From Collinsella sp. (GTDB lineage Bacteria; Actinomycetota; Coriobacteriia; Coriobacteriales; Coriobacteriaceae): DNA of 59,607 nucleotides. The notes under the pieces were generated by a model that worked only from the letters and a program-made list of their open reading frames with translations, did no database searches and was not told the DNA's origin. The stretch lies in assembly GCA_029264355.1 (NCBI GenBank), contig JARIBW010000052.1:1-59607 (forward strand). Reading direction: 5' to 3'. Numbering within the stretch: the first letter of the stretch is position 1; each line of letters starts with the position of its first letter. The position numbers and the translations under genes were made by a program. Positions 35,887 through 44,107 of this stretch are shown here, piece after piece.

Positions 35887-37391
35887 TTAGCCTTCCAGGG
35901 AAGTACGGAGGACGTGGCCGCCATGCGCTCGCGCACGAGGCCGTCGCGCAGGGCGGCGAGCCCGCGCTCCATGCCCACCACGTAGGATTGCGGATACAAA
36001 AAGCGCTTATAAGCGTCATCAAGCGAAGCGAGAGATGAGGCGCAACGGGCTCGGGCGAGCTCGATGTCCTCGCGGGGAACGGCCGCGGAACCCTCGCGCA
36101 CAACCGGCTCCAGCAACTCTCGGAACCTGAATCCCGACACATCGGTCACCAGCGCCGCGTCGTTCACCGCCACGAGCGTGTGACCGAACGTCCCGTCCCC
36201 AGACGGCGAGGACTCGTCCCAAATCATGTCGCACACGGGGCTTCCCGTGTGGTCAACGTAGCGACGCACCTGCTGAACACCCGGAATCGTGCGCTTGTAG
36301 GGTTGCTCGGAGAACTTCATGACGGGCGTCCAGGCTTCCGAGGCGCGGGCGCGGCGGGCCGAGAGCTTGTACACGCACCCGAGCGCGGGCTGATCATAGC
36401 AGGTGGCCAGCTTGGTGCCCACCCCGAACGCGTCGACCGGGGCGCCCTGGCCCAACAGGGAGCTGATCGTATGTTCATCGAGATCGTTCGACACGACGAT
36501 CTTCACGTAGCCGAGACCCTCCTCATCGAATCGGCGGCGGGCGTAGGCGGACAGCTTCGCCAGGTCGCCCGAATCGATGCGGATACCGGAAAGGCGCTCG
36601 CCGGCGGCCTCCATCTCACGCGCCACGGTGATGGCGTTCTCGACGCCCTCACGAACGTCGTAGGTATCGACGAGCAGCGTGCAGTTCTTGGGGGAGCTCT
36701 TCGCAAAGGCGCGGAAGGCCTCGAGCTCCGTCGGGAAGCTCAGGACCCAGCTATGGGCGTGCGTTCCCGAAACGGGGATGCCGTAGCGGCGCCCCGCAAG
36801 GACGTTCGAAGTCGAGGCGCATCCCGCGACGTAGCTCGCGCGTGCAACCGCGACGCCGCCATCGGGGCCTTGGGCGCGGCGCAAACCGAACTCCGCCACC
36901 GGACGGCCTTGCGCCGCCTGAACCACACGCGCGGTCTTGGTGGCGACCAGCGTCTGAAAACCGATGATATTGAGCAGCGCCGTCTCCAAAAGCTGGCAAT
37001 CGAGCATGGGACCCGTCACGCGGACCATCGGCTCGCGGGCGAACACCAACTCGCCTTCGGGGATCGCGTCGATATCCACCCGAGGACGGAAATCGGCGAG
37101 GAATCGCAGGAAGGCCGGCTTGAACAACAAGCCGCCGCCAGGTGCCTCGAGGTCGGAGAGGTAGGCGATATCCTCCTCGGTGAAACGGAAGTTCTCGACG
37201 AACTCCCCAAGTTCGGCGGTGCCGCACATGACCGCGTAGGAATTGCCGAACGGCGCCTCCCGGAAGAACGCCGTGAAGCACCCCTGCTCCTCGGTCTTGC
37301 CGTTCTCCCACAGCCCCTGGGCCATAGTCAGCTCGTACAGGTCGGTGTTCATGGATGCGTCGGTCGGACGCGTGACGTCGGTCAAAGCCAC
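35883..37391 (-). CDS. pncB: Nicotinate phosphoribosyltransferase
   Basis: This is an NAD salvage enzyme converting nicotinate and PRPP to nicotinate mononucleotide. The 502-residue protein starts near the family signature NTDLYELTMAQGLWENG and contains SGTHAHSWVLSFP and the phosphate-binding IRIDSGDLAKLS. The GTG start at 37391 is chosen because GAAAGGGG lies just upstream; the longer in-frame reading is low-complexity and unlikely. Coupling to proB is unusual in function and may simply reflect operon packing. Confidence 0.93.
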   Translation of the reverse strand: MALTDVTRPTDASMNTDLYELTMAQGLWENGKTEEQGCFTAFFREAPFGNSYAVMCGTAELGEFVENFRFTEEDIAYLSDLEAPGGGLLFKPAFLRFLADFRPRVDIDAIPEGELVFAREPMVRVTGPMLDCQLLETALLNIIGFQTLVATKTARVVQAAQGRPVAEFGLRRAQGPDGGVAVARASYVAGCASTSNVLAGRRYGIPVSGTHAHSWVLSFPTELEAFRAFAKSSPKNCTLLVDTYDVREGVENAITVAREMEAAGERLSGIRIDSGDLAKLSAYARRRFDEEGLGYVKIVVSNDLDEHTISSLLGQGAPVDAFGVGTKLATCYDQPALGCVYKLSARRARASEAWTPVMKFSEQPYKRTIPGVQQVRRYVDHTGSPVCDMIWDESSPSGDGTFGHTLVAVNDAALVTDVSGFRFRELLEPVVREGSAAVPREDIELARARCASSLASLDDAYKRFLYPQSYVVGMERGLAALRDGLVRERMAATSSVLPWKAK

Positions 37392-37470
37392 GGGAGGGCC
37401 CCTTTCCGAAATGACATGCGCCGCGCGGACGGGCGCGCACGACGCGGCGGAGGCGGAAACATCGACGACG

Positions 37471-37881
37471 CTAGCGCGTGACGGTGTAGATGATGAAGAC
37501 GGCCACGGCGACGAGGGCGACGGCGATGATGATCTTCTGCGCGACGGGCATCGTGGGGATGCCGTCGTCATCCACGGCGCTGGATGTCACCATGCGCTCG
37601 CCGAAGGTCTTCTCCTTGGGACCGGGCGCGGACGCGGCCTGGGTCCCCGGACGAGGCGCGGCGCCCTTCGCCGTGGAGGCCCGCTTGGCGGCGCGTTCCT
37701 CGGCGGCGCGCTCGGCCAGGATCTCGGCATCGACGCGCCCCTGCTCCGCTCGCAAGGCCTCGAGCTCCTCGCGCTCCACACGGGCACGCTCCTCCTCAGC
37801 GCGACGCGCCTTCTCGGCACGCAGGGCCTCGAGCTCCTCGCGCTCCTCGTCCGTCAGCGGCGTGGCAGTTTGATCGGCCAT
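37471..37881 (-). CDS. Small coiled-coil protein with C-terminal membrane anchor
   Basis: I do not recognise a named family. The 136-residue product has a long charged helix of EELEALRAE-type repeats (about residues 10-70, two near-identical LEALRAE units). A flexible Ala/Pro linker follows, then one hydrophobic segment at the extreme C-terminus (KIIIAVALVAVAVFIIYTV). This is a tail-anchored topology with the coiled coil in the cytosol. It lies 79 bp upstream of the pncB start on the same strand. Confidence 0.7.
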   Translation of the reverse strand: MADQTATPLTDEEREELEALRAEKARRAEEERARVEREELEALRAEQGRVDAEILAERAAEERAAKRASTAKGAAPRPGTQAASAPGPKEKTFGERMVTSSAVDDDGIPTMPVAQKIIIAVALVAVAVFIIYTVTR

Positions 37882-37971
37882 AGGGGAATCCTCCCGATAT
37901 CAAGGGCAGGCGACCGCACCGCCCGTCCCTCATGCATATATGTGCGGGTTGTAGTATACCCGTTCGCACCC

Positions 37972-38916
37972 CTAGCCTGCAGACGCCGGGCGCAGCACGC
38001 CCGTGGTGTCGAACGCGGGCGTGAAACTCTCATCCACCGCGCCGCCCTCCTGCCAGAACATCTGAGTGAACCCCACATCATCGGCATGGTCGAGCACGAG
38101 CTCGTACTCGTCTTCCGTGACCGGGCGTGACAGCGCTCCGCCCGATGCGCGCATCCGGGCATTCGGCGTGTACTGGTTCATGACCGAGATCGGCACGTCC
38201 CCGGCCACATCCCAAATCCGATCGAGCACGCGGCACGAATCGTCAGCGTGACCGGGAAGCACCAGATGCCGCACGATCACACCACGCCGCATCATGCCCT
38301 CCGCATCGACGAGCTCTCCCCCGCGGGCGGCGACCGCGCGGCACATGCCGGATAGCGCACGCGCCGCCGTCTCGGGGTAGTCGGCGACATGTGACAGCGC
38401 GCGGCCCAGATCGGCGGCGGCGTATTTATAGTCCACGAGCCAGACGTCGACCAAGTCGACGAGCTCCGCGACGGCCTCGGCGCGCTCGTAACCGCTCGTG
38501 TTGTAGACGATGGGGATCGACAGGCCCCTTCGACGAGCCTCGCCGATCGCGTCGGGGAGCAGATGCGCGTAATGCGTCGCGGTGACGAGGTTGATGTTGT
38601 GCGCACCCTGCCCTTGGAGCTCGAGCATGATCTCGACCAAGCGCCCAGGCGCGACCTCGATGCCGAAGCCACCCGTCGAGATCTCGTGGTTCTGACAGTA
38701 CACGCATTTGAGGGGACACGCGGAAAAGAAGATCGTGCCCGACCCGCGCTCACCCGAGATGGGCGGCTCCTCCCAAAAATGCAAAGCCGCGCGGGCGATC
38801 TTGAGGGAGCCGCCCGCCCCGCACACGCCGCGCGCGCCCGCCGCGCGATTCGCCCCGCAGCGGCGCGGGCAGAGTTCGCAGTGGTCGAGCGAGGTAGATT
38901 CGAGCAGGTTCGTCAT
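37972..38916 (-). CDS. Radical SAM protein, PflX-like (pyruvate formate-lyase activase homologue)
   Basis: The 314-residue protein has a radical SAM [4Fe-4S] motif CPLKCVYC and a second cysteine cluster at the N-terminus (CELCPRRC...C), as in the PflX/AmmeMemoRadiSam-type family annotated as putative pyruvate formate-lyase activating enzymes. These usually lack a known glycyl-radical partner. The start at MTNLLEST has GGAGGGG upstream. No glycyl radical enzyme is in the window, so the substrate is unknown. Confidence 0.87.
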   Translation of the reverse strand: MTNLLESTSLDHCELCPRRCGANRAAGARGVCGAGGSLKIARAALHFWEEPPISGERGSGTIFFSACPLKCVYCQNHEISTGGFGIEVAPGRLVEIMLELQGQGAHNINLVTATHYAHLLPDAIGEARRRGLSIPIVYNTSGYERAEAVAELVDLVDVWLVDYKYAAADLGRALSHVADYPETAARALSGMCRAVAARGGELVDAEGMMRRGVIVRHLVLPGHADDSCRVLDRIWDVAGDVPISVMNQYTPNARMRASGGALSRPVTEDEYELVLDHADDVGFTQMFWQEGGAVDESFTPAFDTTGVLRPASAG

Positions 38917-39004
38917 GGCGAGCGCCCCTCCAATGTGCATCGCGAAGACGGCATCTCCGCACGCATTCATCCCTACGGGGTCGGCGGCATCGTCGACCGA
39001 TATG

Positions 39005-39027
39005 AAAAAGGCCCCGTTACCGGAGCC
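39005..39027 (-). terminator. Terminator of tRNA-Ala
   Basis: On the minus strand a 7-bp stem GGCTCCG/CGGGGCC (one G-T pair) with loop GTAA runs into TTTTT, about 14 bp after the tRNA CCA end. Confidence 0.85.
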
Positions 39028-39041
39028 TAATCAAAATCCTG

Positions 39042-39117
39042 TGGTGGAGACGAAGGGGATCGAACCCTCGACCTCCTCGATGCGACCGAGGCGCTCTCCC
39101 AGCTGAGCTACGTCCCC
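39042..39117 (-). tRNA. tRNA-Ala (anticodon CGC)
   Basis: This is a complete cloverleaf on the minus strand. The acceptor GGGGACG pairs with CGTCTCC (one G-T pair). The anticodon stem CCTCG/CGAGG encloses loop GTCGCAT, and the T-arm has GGTTCGATCC. CCA is encoded. It has its own promoter and terminator. Confidence 0.94.
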
Positions 39118-39130
39118 AGGACAAGTGAAT

Positions 39131-39158
39131 ATTCTAGCAACCATGCGCGTAGTGTCAA
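39131..39158 (-). promoter_or_regulatory. Strong sigma-70-type promoter of tRNA-Ala
   Basis: On the minus strand a perfect TTGACA (39153-39158) and TAGAAT (39131-39136) are separated by 16 bp, with the -10 ending 13 bp before the tRNA. Confidence 0.8.
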
Positions 39159-39243
39159 CGACAAAATGATGAAGAATTTCACATCGCAGCGCGGGCACGG
39201 CTCCCGCACCGCATCGCGCCGCCCGCAGACGCTGGCGCGATAC

Positions 39244-39414
39244 AAAAAAACCGCCCCCCACTTCACGAAAATGAACCCACCTCTGCAAGGTGGGTGCCCT
39301 CATCGCTCGGTTCCAGCTTCCTTAACAACGAAGGATTCCTGTACTGCGCTCGACTTCTCGGGCTCCCTAAATAAACGCGACGGTTCACCCAGTTGCTCCG
39401 CGGGGGGCGGAACA
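39244..39414 (-). ncRNA. ssrS: Probable 6S RNA
   Basis: This minus-strand RNA of about 170 nt is closed by complementary ends CCGCCCCCC (39402-39410) and GGGGGGCGG (39251-39259), the latter running into seven T residues. Near the 3' side is an 8-bp hairpin ACCCACCT/AGGTGGGT in the context GAGGGCACCCACCTTG. By recollection this resembles the conserved 3' hairpin of 6S RNAs. CCGAGAAG lies in the middle. TATGAT (39420-39425) fits a -10 box just upstream. 6S RNA mimics an open promoter and sequesters the housekeeping RNA polymerase. The family assignment is by pattern memory, without a covariance search. Confidence 0.6.
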
Positions 39415-39483
39415 TCTTTATCATAGGGCATGCGATTTGCGATACCAGTCTTGACTTCGAAAAAGTGTTGTCGGACGATGGTG

Positions 39484-39510
39484 GAAAGCCGCGCGTCATG
39501 CGGCTTTCTT
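39484..39510 (+). terminator. Hairpin with T-rich tail in the rlmD-like gene leader
   Basis: Perfect stem GAAAGCCGC/GCGGCTTTC (39484-39492, 39500-39508) with a 7-nt loop is followed by TT. It lies 142 bp upstream of the methyltransferase and about 30 bp after a TTGACT on the plus strand. It could be a leader attenuator, or block antisense reading from the divergent 6S region. Confidence 0.5.
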
Positions 39511-39652
39511 CATGTATGACGACGAGGAATTCGCAGGTGACTCGCACATTTGCGTGCAATGGCTGCGATACTGGAGACACCTGGGTCGCACCTTGCGACG
39601 AACGGTCTCCGACAACCGCACATCCCCGATCGGAAAGGGCACGGGAGGCGCC

Positions 39653-40966
39653 ATGAGGCTCACCATCGAAACAATGACATACGGACCGGACGGCCTCGCC
39701 CGAACGGACGAGGGCAAGGCCGTTTTCGTCTCCGGCGGCCTGATCGGCGATACCGTCGATGCCCGCATAACCGACGACGGCCCCTCGTTCTCGCGCGCCG
39801 TGGTCGAAAAGGTTTTGGAGCCCTCGGCCGAACGCGTCCAGTCGCCCTGCCCCTTCATCGGCGTCTGCGGCGGCTGCCCCTGGGGCGGGCTCTCCCACGA
39901 AGCCCAGCTCGCGGCCAAAGAGGAGAATCTGCGCAGCGCCCTCGCGCGCATCGGCAAGTTCGCCCCCGCGGAGGTCGACGAACTCATGCGTCCCATCCGT
40001 CACGCCAAGGAGCCCTGGGGGTATCGCAACAAAGTCGAGCTCGCCCCGGTGCGCGAGGGCGGCAAATTCCGCTTGGGCATGCATGGGCGCGACGCCAGCC
40101 AAGTCGTCAAAGTCGATTCCTGCCCGTTGTTCGACAAGAAGCATGCCAAGGCCATCAAGGCCGTGACGGGCGCGCTCGGCTTCCTCGGCAACTCGCGCGA
40201 CCTCGAGCTCGAGCGCGTGGGAATCCGCTCGAGTCGTCGCACCGGAGCCCTCGAGATAGCGCTGTGGACCCCCACGGGGGCCTTCCCGCGTGCCCAGGTC
40301 TCGCGGGTCCTGAACGACGCCGTGCGTGCGACGAGCGTGGTGCGCGTCATGTCCAAGGGCGAGAAGCGCGCCCGCCGCGTCGCCGGCGTCGAGGCCCTCG
40401 CGGGCGAGGGTTCCTGGACCGAGAAGATCGGCGAGGAGGGCATGCGCCTGTCCGCACCCTCGTTCTTCCAGGTGAACACCAAGGCCGCTGAGATACTCAT
40501 CGACCTCGTCATGGAGGCGCTCGACCCCCAGCCCGACGAGCTCGGAATCGACCTGTATTGCGGCGCCGGAACTTTCACGCTTCCGCTCGCACGTCGCTGC
40601 GACTTCGTGAGCGCCGTCGAGTCCTATGGTCCGGCCGTGCGCGACCTGCGCCGGAACCTCGATATCGCCAACCTCGCCAACGTCGACGTGATTGGAGGCG
40701 ACGCCGTGCGCGAATTTCCCGACGAGGATGCCGACGTGCTCGTGGTGGACCCGCCGCGGGCAGGTCTGGCGCCCGAGGCGATCGACCTCATCGCGTCCAC
40801 GAGCGCACGTGACGTGGCCTACGTCTCCTGCGATCCCGCCACTTTGGCCCGCGACCTGCGTCGCTTCGTGGATGAAGGCACCTTCCGCCCCGTCTGGGCG
40901 ACACCGGTCGACCTGTTCCCCCAAACCTTCCATTGCGAAACCGTCGTGAGACTCACCCGCGCATAA
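39653..40966 (+). CDS. 23S rRNA (uracil-5-)-methyltransferase, RlmD/RumA family
   Basis: This SAM-dependent enzyme methylates uracil C5 in rRNA (or tRNA). The 437-residue protein has an N-terminal TRAM-like beta domain, a [4Fe-4S] cysteine set CPFIGVCGGCPW plus a later cysteine in VDSCPLFD, and the SAM motif DLYCGAGTFTLPLA. The catalytic region is VVDPPRAGL and YVSCDPATLARDL. The exact target base (RlmD, RlmCD or TrmA-type) cannot be fixed from sequence. The ATG at 39653 follows GGGAGGCGCC. Confidence 0.9.
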   Translation: MRLTIETMTYGPDGLARTDEGKAVFVSGGLIGDTVDARITDDGPSFSRAVVEKVLEPSAERVQSPCPFIGVCGGCPWGGLSHEAQLAAKEENLRSALARIGKFAPAEVDELMRPIRHAKEPWGYRNKVELAPVREGGKFRLGMHGRDASQVVKVDSCPLFDKKHAKAIKAVTGALGFLGNSRDLELERVGIRSSRRTGALEIALWTPTGAFPRAQVSRVLNDAVRATSVVRVMSKGEKRARRVAGVEALAGEGSWTEKIGEEGMRLSAPSFFQVNTKAAEILIDLVMEALDPQPDELGIDLYCGAGTFTLPLARRCDFVSAVESYGPAVRDLRRNLDIANLANVDVIGGDAVREFPDEDADVLVVDPPRAGLAPEAIDLIASTSARDVAYVSCDPATLARDLRRFVDEGTFRPVWATPVDLFPQTFHCETVVRLTRA

Positions 40967-41038
40967 AGCGGCTGATACGCGCGAGGGCGAATCGGGTATA
41001 ACTCCGGCATCGCTGCATCCCGAATGAGAGGATTTGCC

Positions 41039-41584
41039 ATGGCCGGAGTTGCCGTACTTGCCGCCGATGGTTTTGAGACCATCGAATGTCTGACCGTCGT
41101 CGATGTCCTGCGCCGCGGCGGCGTCCACACCGCCCTCGTCTCGATCATGGACACGCGCGACGTCGTGACCTCCCAACAGATACCCGTCACATGCGACGTC
41201 ACGTTCGATGAGGTCAATTTCTCCGAATACGACTACGTCGTACTGCCCGGCGGCCTGCCCGGCGCCACCAACCTCCGCGCCGACGAGCGCGTCTGCAAGC
41301 TGGTGCGCGAGTTCGCGGCAACCAAGCACGTCGCCGCCATTTGCGCCGCCCCGTTCATCCTGGCGGAGCTCGGCGCCCTCGAGGGCCGCAAGGCAACGTG
41401 CTTCCCCGGCTTCGAGACCGCCTTCCCCGAGGGATCCTTCGCGGGCGACCGCACCGTGGTGGTCGATGGCAACGTGATCACCGCCTCCGGCATGGGACAG
41501 GCCCTGCCCTTCGCCCTCGCCATCTTGAACGACATCGCCGGAGGAGTCGCCGTCGAAAAGGTGAAGGACGGTATCCAGCTATGA
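41039..41584 (+). CDS. DJ-1/PfpI-family protein
   Basis: The 181-residue protein has the DJ-1 fold signature: the N-terminal AVLAADGFETIE with the conserved glutamate, VLPGGLPGA, and the nucleophile-elbow cysteine in AAICAAPFILAE. Members include deglycase-like, chaperone and redox-sensing proteins; function here is unassigned. The ATG at 41039 suits GAGAGGA; the ATG at 41024 is less likely. Its stop overlaps the maf start (ATGA). Confidence 0.9.
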   Translation: MAGVAVLAADGFETIECLTVVDVLRRGGVHTALVSIMDTRDVVTSQQIPVTCDVTFDEVNFSEYDYVVLPGGLPGATNLRADERVCKLVREFAATKHVAAICAAPFILAELGALEGRKATCFPGFETAFPEGSFAGDRTVVVDGNVITASGMGQALPFALAILNDIAGGVAVEKVKDGIQL

Positions 41585-42132
41585 TCCTGGCCTCCCAATC
41601 GCCCCGGCGCATCGAGTTGATGCGCGAGGCGGGTTTCGACATCCGCATCATGCCCGCGGACATCGATGAGTCCGCCCTGCCCGGAGAGGGGCCGTTCGAC
41701 CTAGTCGAGCGCCTGGCCCGCGCCAAAGCGGCGGCGGTGGCAGACGGGTGCGCCGGAGCCGGCGAGACGGTCGTGGCAGCCGATACCATCGTCGCGCTCG
41801 ACGGGGAACCGCTGGGCAAACCGGCAGACGAAGCCGACGCGCGCCGTATGCTCCGCGCGCTTTCCGGTAAAACCCACCAAGTCGCCACGGGCGTCTGCAT
41901 CGCGTGCGATGGTCGGTCGGAATCCTTCGTCGACATCACGGATGTCACGTTTTACGAGCTCTCGGATGAAGAAATCGATGCCTATGTCGCCACGGGCGAA
42001 CCGATGGACAAAGCCGGTGCCTACGGCATCCAGGGCCGGCGCGGCCGCATGCTCGTCGAGAAAATCGAGGGAGATTTCTATAACGTCGTGGGCCTCCCCA
42101 TCTCAAAAGTCGTTCGCGCGCTGTCGCGGTAA
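41581..42132 (+). CDS. maf: Maf-family nucleoside triphosphate pyrophosphatase
   Basis: This house-cleaning enzyme hydrolyses dTTP, UTP or modified pyrimidine nucleotides to monophosphates and can slow septum formation when overproduced. The 183-residue protein starts with the Maf signature LASQSPRR. The catalytic ADTIV motif and the conserved AYGIQG region follow. It overlaps the DJ-1 gene by four bases, indicating coupling. Confidence 0.94.
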   Translation: MILASQSPRRIELMREAGFDIRIMPADIDESALPGEGPFDLVERLARAKAAAVADGCAGAGETVVAADTIVALDGEPLGKPADEADARRMLRALSGKTHQVATGVCIACDGRSESFVDITDVTFYELSDEEIDAYVATGEPMDKAGAYGIQGRRGRMLVEKIEGDFYNVVGLPISKVVRALSR

Positions 42133-42213
42133 CGGGACTCTCGAGACGGACATATAAGACCCACTGTCCAAGCAGCCCCGATCGCACGGCAAACCAGAAC
42201 GGAAGGAAGCGCG

Positions 42214-43227
42214 ATGCCCAAGCTCGCCCCCATCTCCATTACCGAGATCCCCGGATTCAGATTCGGCCACTTCACGGACCGCGCGGGCGGGACGGGATGC
42301 ACTGCGATCGTCGCGCCCGACGGCGCCGTCGGCGGCGTCGATGTACGTGGGGCGGCGCCGGCATCTCGCGAGACGGATCTGCTCAGACCGGAGAACACGG
42401 TCGAAGAGGTGCATGCCGTCATGCTGAGCGGAGGATCGGCCTTTGGCCTCGACGCCGCCTCGGGCGCCGCCAACGAGCTCGAAAAACACGGCATCGGTCT
42501 TGATGTGGGCTGCGGGCACGTGCCCATCGTATGCTCGAGCTGCCTGTTCGACCTTGCTTTCGGCGACGAGCGGGCTCGGCCCACGAGCTTCGACGGGGCC
42601 ATGGCGGTCCGCGAGGCGCTCATCGCGCCGGAACCCCCCTCCCTCGCCGAAGGGTGCGTGGGCGCGGGCACCGGGGCAACCGTCGGCAAACTCGGCGGAC
42701 CCGGGCGCTGCATGAAATCCGGTCTCGGCGCGCGCGCCTTCCAGCTCGGCGCCCTGCAGGTGGGTGCGGTGACCGCCGTGAACGCCGTCGGCAACGTAGT
42801 CGACCCGGCCACCCTCGAGCCGATCGCCGGCATGCGCGCCACCGCGGACGGGGCCGAGATCGTCGACATGGAAGAGGCGATGCTCGCCATGGGAGAGCAG
42901 GTCACCATGCCGCTCGACCGCACGAACACCACCATTTCCTGCATCGTCACCAACGCATGCCTCACCAAGGCGCAGGCGACCAAGGTCTCCCAGATGGCGG
43001 CCGACGCCTATGCGCATGCCATCCGCCCCACGCACACCACCAACGACGGCGACACCATCTATGTTCTCGCAAGCGGCTCGCTGGGCGCCGAGGCCTCCGC
43101 GCGTATCCCACTCGACCTGATCGGGCTCGTCGCCACTCGCGCGCTTGAGGCGGCCATCGTCGCCGGGTGCACCGAGGCAACCGCCCTGCACGGGCTTCCC
43201 GCTCACCGCGACGTATCTCGCAATTAA
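42214..43227 (+). CDS. P1-family peptidase (DmpA/NylC-like Ntn hydrolase)
   Basis: The 337-residue protein belongs to the DmpA aminopeptidase/NylC (peptidase S58/T-type) family. These proteins self-cleave to expose an N-terminal nucleophile. The predicted cleavage is N238-T239 in RTNTTISCIV, as in NylC, giving alpha and beta chains. The glycine-rich region MLSGGSAFGLDAASG is also typical. There is no signal peptide, so it is cytosolic. The natural substrate is unknown; relatives act on D-amino-acid or beta-peptides and nylon oligomers. Confidence 0.88.
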   Translation: MPKLAPISITEIPGFRFGHFTDRAGGTGCTAIVAPDGAVGGVDVRGAAPASRETDLLRPENTVEEVHAVMLSGGSAFGLDAASGAANELEKHGIGLDVGCGHVPIVCSSCLFDLAFGDERARPTSFDGAMAVREALIAPEPPSLAEGCVGAGTGATVGKLGGPGRCMKSGLGARAFQLGALQVGAVTAVNAVGNVVDPATLEPIAGMRATADGAEIVDMEEAMLAMGEQVTMPLDRTNTTISCIVTNACLTKAQATKVSQMAADAYAHAIRPTHTTNDGDTIYVLASGSLGAEASARIPLDLIGLVATRALEAAIVAGCTEATALHGLPAHRDVSRN

Positions 43228-43335
43228 GCCGACTCTACCGAAATCCAGACATACCGTCCCTCAAAATCGGATAGGATGGCCGTATCTGCATGTGCGCCGC
43301 GATGCGGGCGCACCGATCTCAACGGGAGGTAACCA

Positions 43336-43893
43336 ATGAGCTTTTTCTCCAACATCATCAGCGTGTTCCATAACACCGAGAACACCGAGATTCCCGTTTC
43401 CGCCACATTCGCATCCCGAAAGGACACGGTTTACGCGCCCATCTCCGGCATGCTCGTCGACCAAAAGGAAATCAACGACGAGGTCATCTCCCAAGGTCTG
43501 CTCGGCAAGGGCTACGGCATCTTGCCCGTCGGCAACGTCGTGTATGCCCCGGTGTCCGGCCGCGTCGACGTCGTGACCGTCACCAATCATGCCATCGGTA
43601 TCCTGTCCGAAACGGGGGCCAAGGTCCTCATCCACGTGGGCTTGGACACCATCGACATGGACGGCAAGGGCTTCGTCCGCTATGTCGAGGCGGGCGACAT
43701 CGTCTCGGCCGGCCAGCCCATCCTCTCCTTCGACGACGAGGCCATCAAGGCCGCCGACCACGACGACATCGTGACCTGCGTGGTGAGCAACCCGCAAGAG
43801 ATGGAGGAAGTCCACGCGATCGGCTCCTCCAGCACCCTGCTCGGCGGTCGGCCGCTCGTGAAGGTCGGAGATCCGCTGATCGTCACCAAGTAA
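43336..43893 (+). CDS. Orphan PTS EIIA-Glc-type protein
   Basis: This soluble phosphocarrier of 185 residues has the EIIA-Glc fold. Phosphorylated H100 lies in VLIHVGLDTI and partner H85 in TNHAIGI. No EIIBC gene is adjacent, so it may serve permeases encoded elsewhere that lack an A domain. It differs clearly from the EIIA of the beta-glucoside operon (15356-15892). A strong terminator follows. Confidence 0.92.
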   Translation: MSFFSNIISVFHNTENTEIPVSATFASRKDTVYAPISGMLVDQKEINDEVISQGLLGKGYGILPVGNVVYAPVSGRVDVVTVTNHAIGILSETGAKVLIHVGLDTIDMDGKGFVRYVEAGDIVSAGQPILSFDDEAIKAADHDDIVTCVVSNPQEMEEVHAIGSSSTLLGGRPLVKVGDPLIVTK

Positions 43894-43934
43894 ACCGTGG
43901 GGCGCGTCGGCCACGATCCATCCCCATATGACGC

Positions 43935-43971
43935 AAAACCCCGGAAGTCCGTGCGGGCTTCCGGGGTTTTT
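43935..43971. terminator. Strong bidirectional terminator
   Basis: A 13-bp stem AAAACCCCGGAAG (43935-43947) with CTTCCGGGGTTTT (43958-43970) has A and T tracts built into both arms. It ends the EIIA gene on the plus strand and can stop the DUF4430 operon arriving on the minus strand. Confidence 0.9.
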
Positions 43972-44107
43972 CGTACGGAGATTCAGGCGAAGCGGGATGG
44001 GCGGGACATCGGGCCCCGATGAGAGCGCCCACGCCCAAAACCACCGGTCGGTCCCCTCGAAATCGCCAGCTGGTCCGTTTCAGGGATACCGACCGCTTGG
44101 TTCAAAA

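Noticed and set aside
44037-44102. A second riboswitch or terminator after the DUF4430 gene
   Set aside because: ACCGGTCGGT and ACCGACCGCT are complementary across about 35 nt, but the pairing is imperfect and a much stronger terminator lies at 43935-43971.
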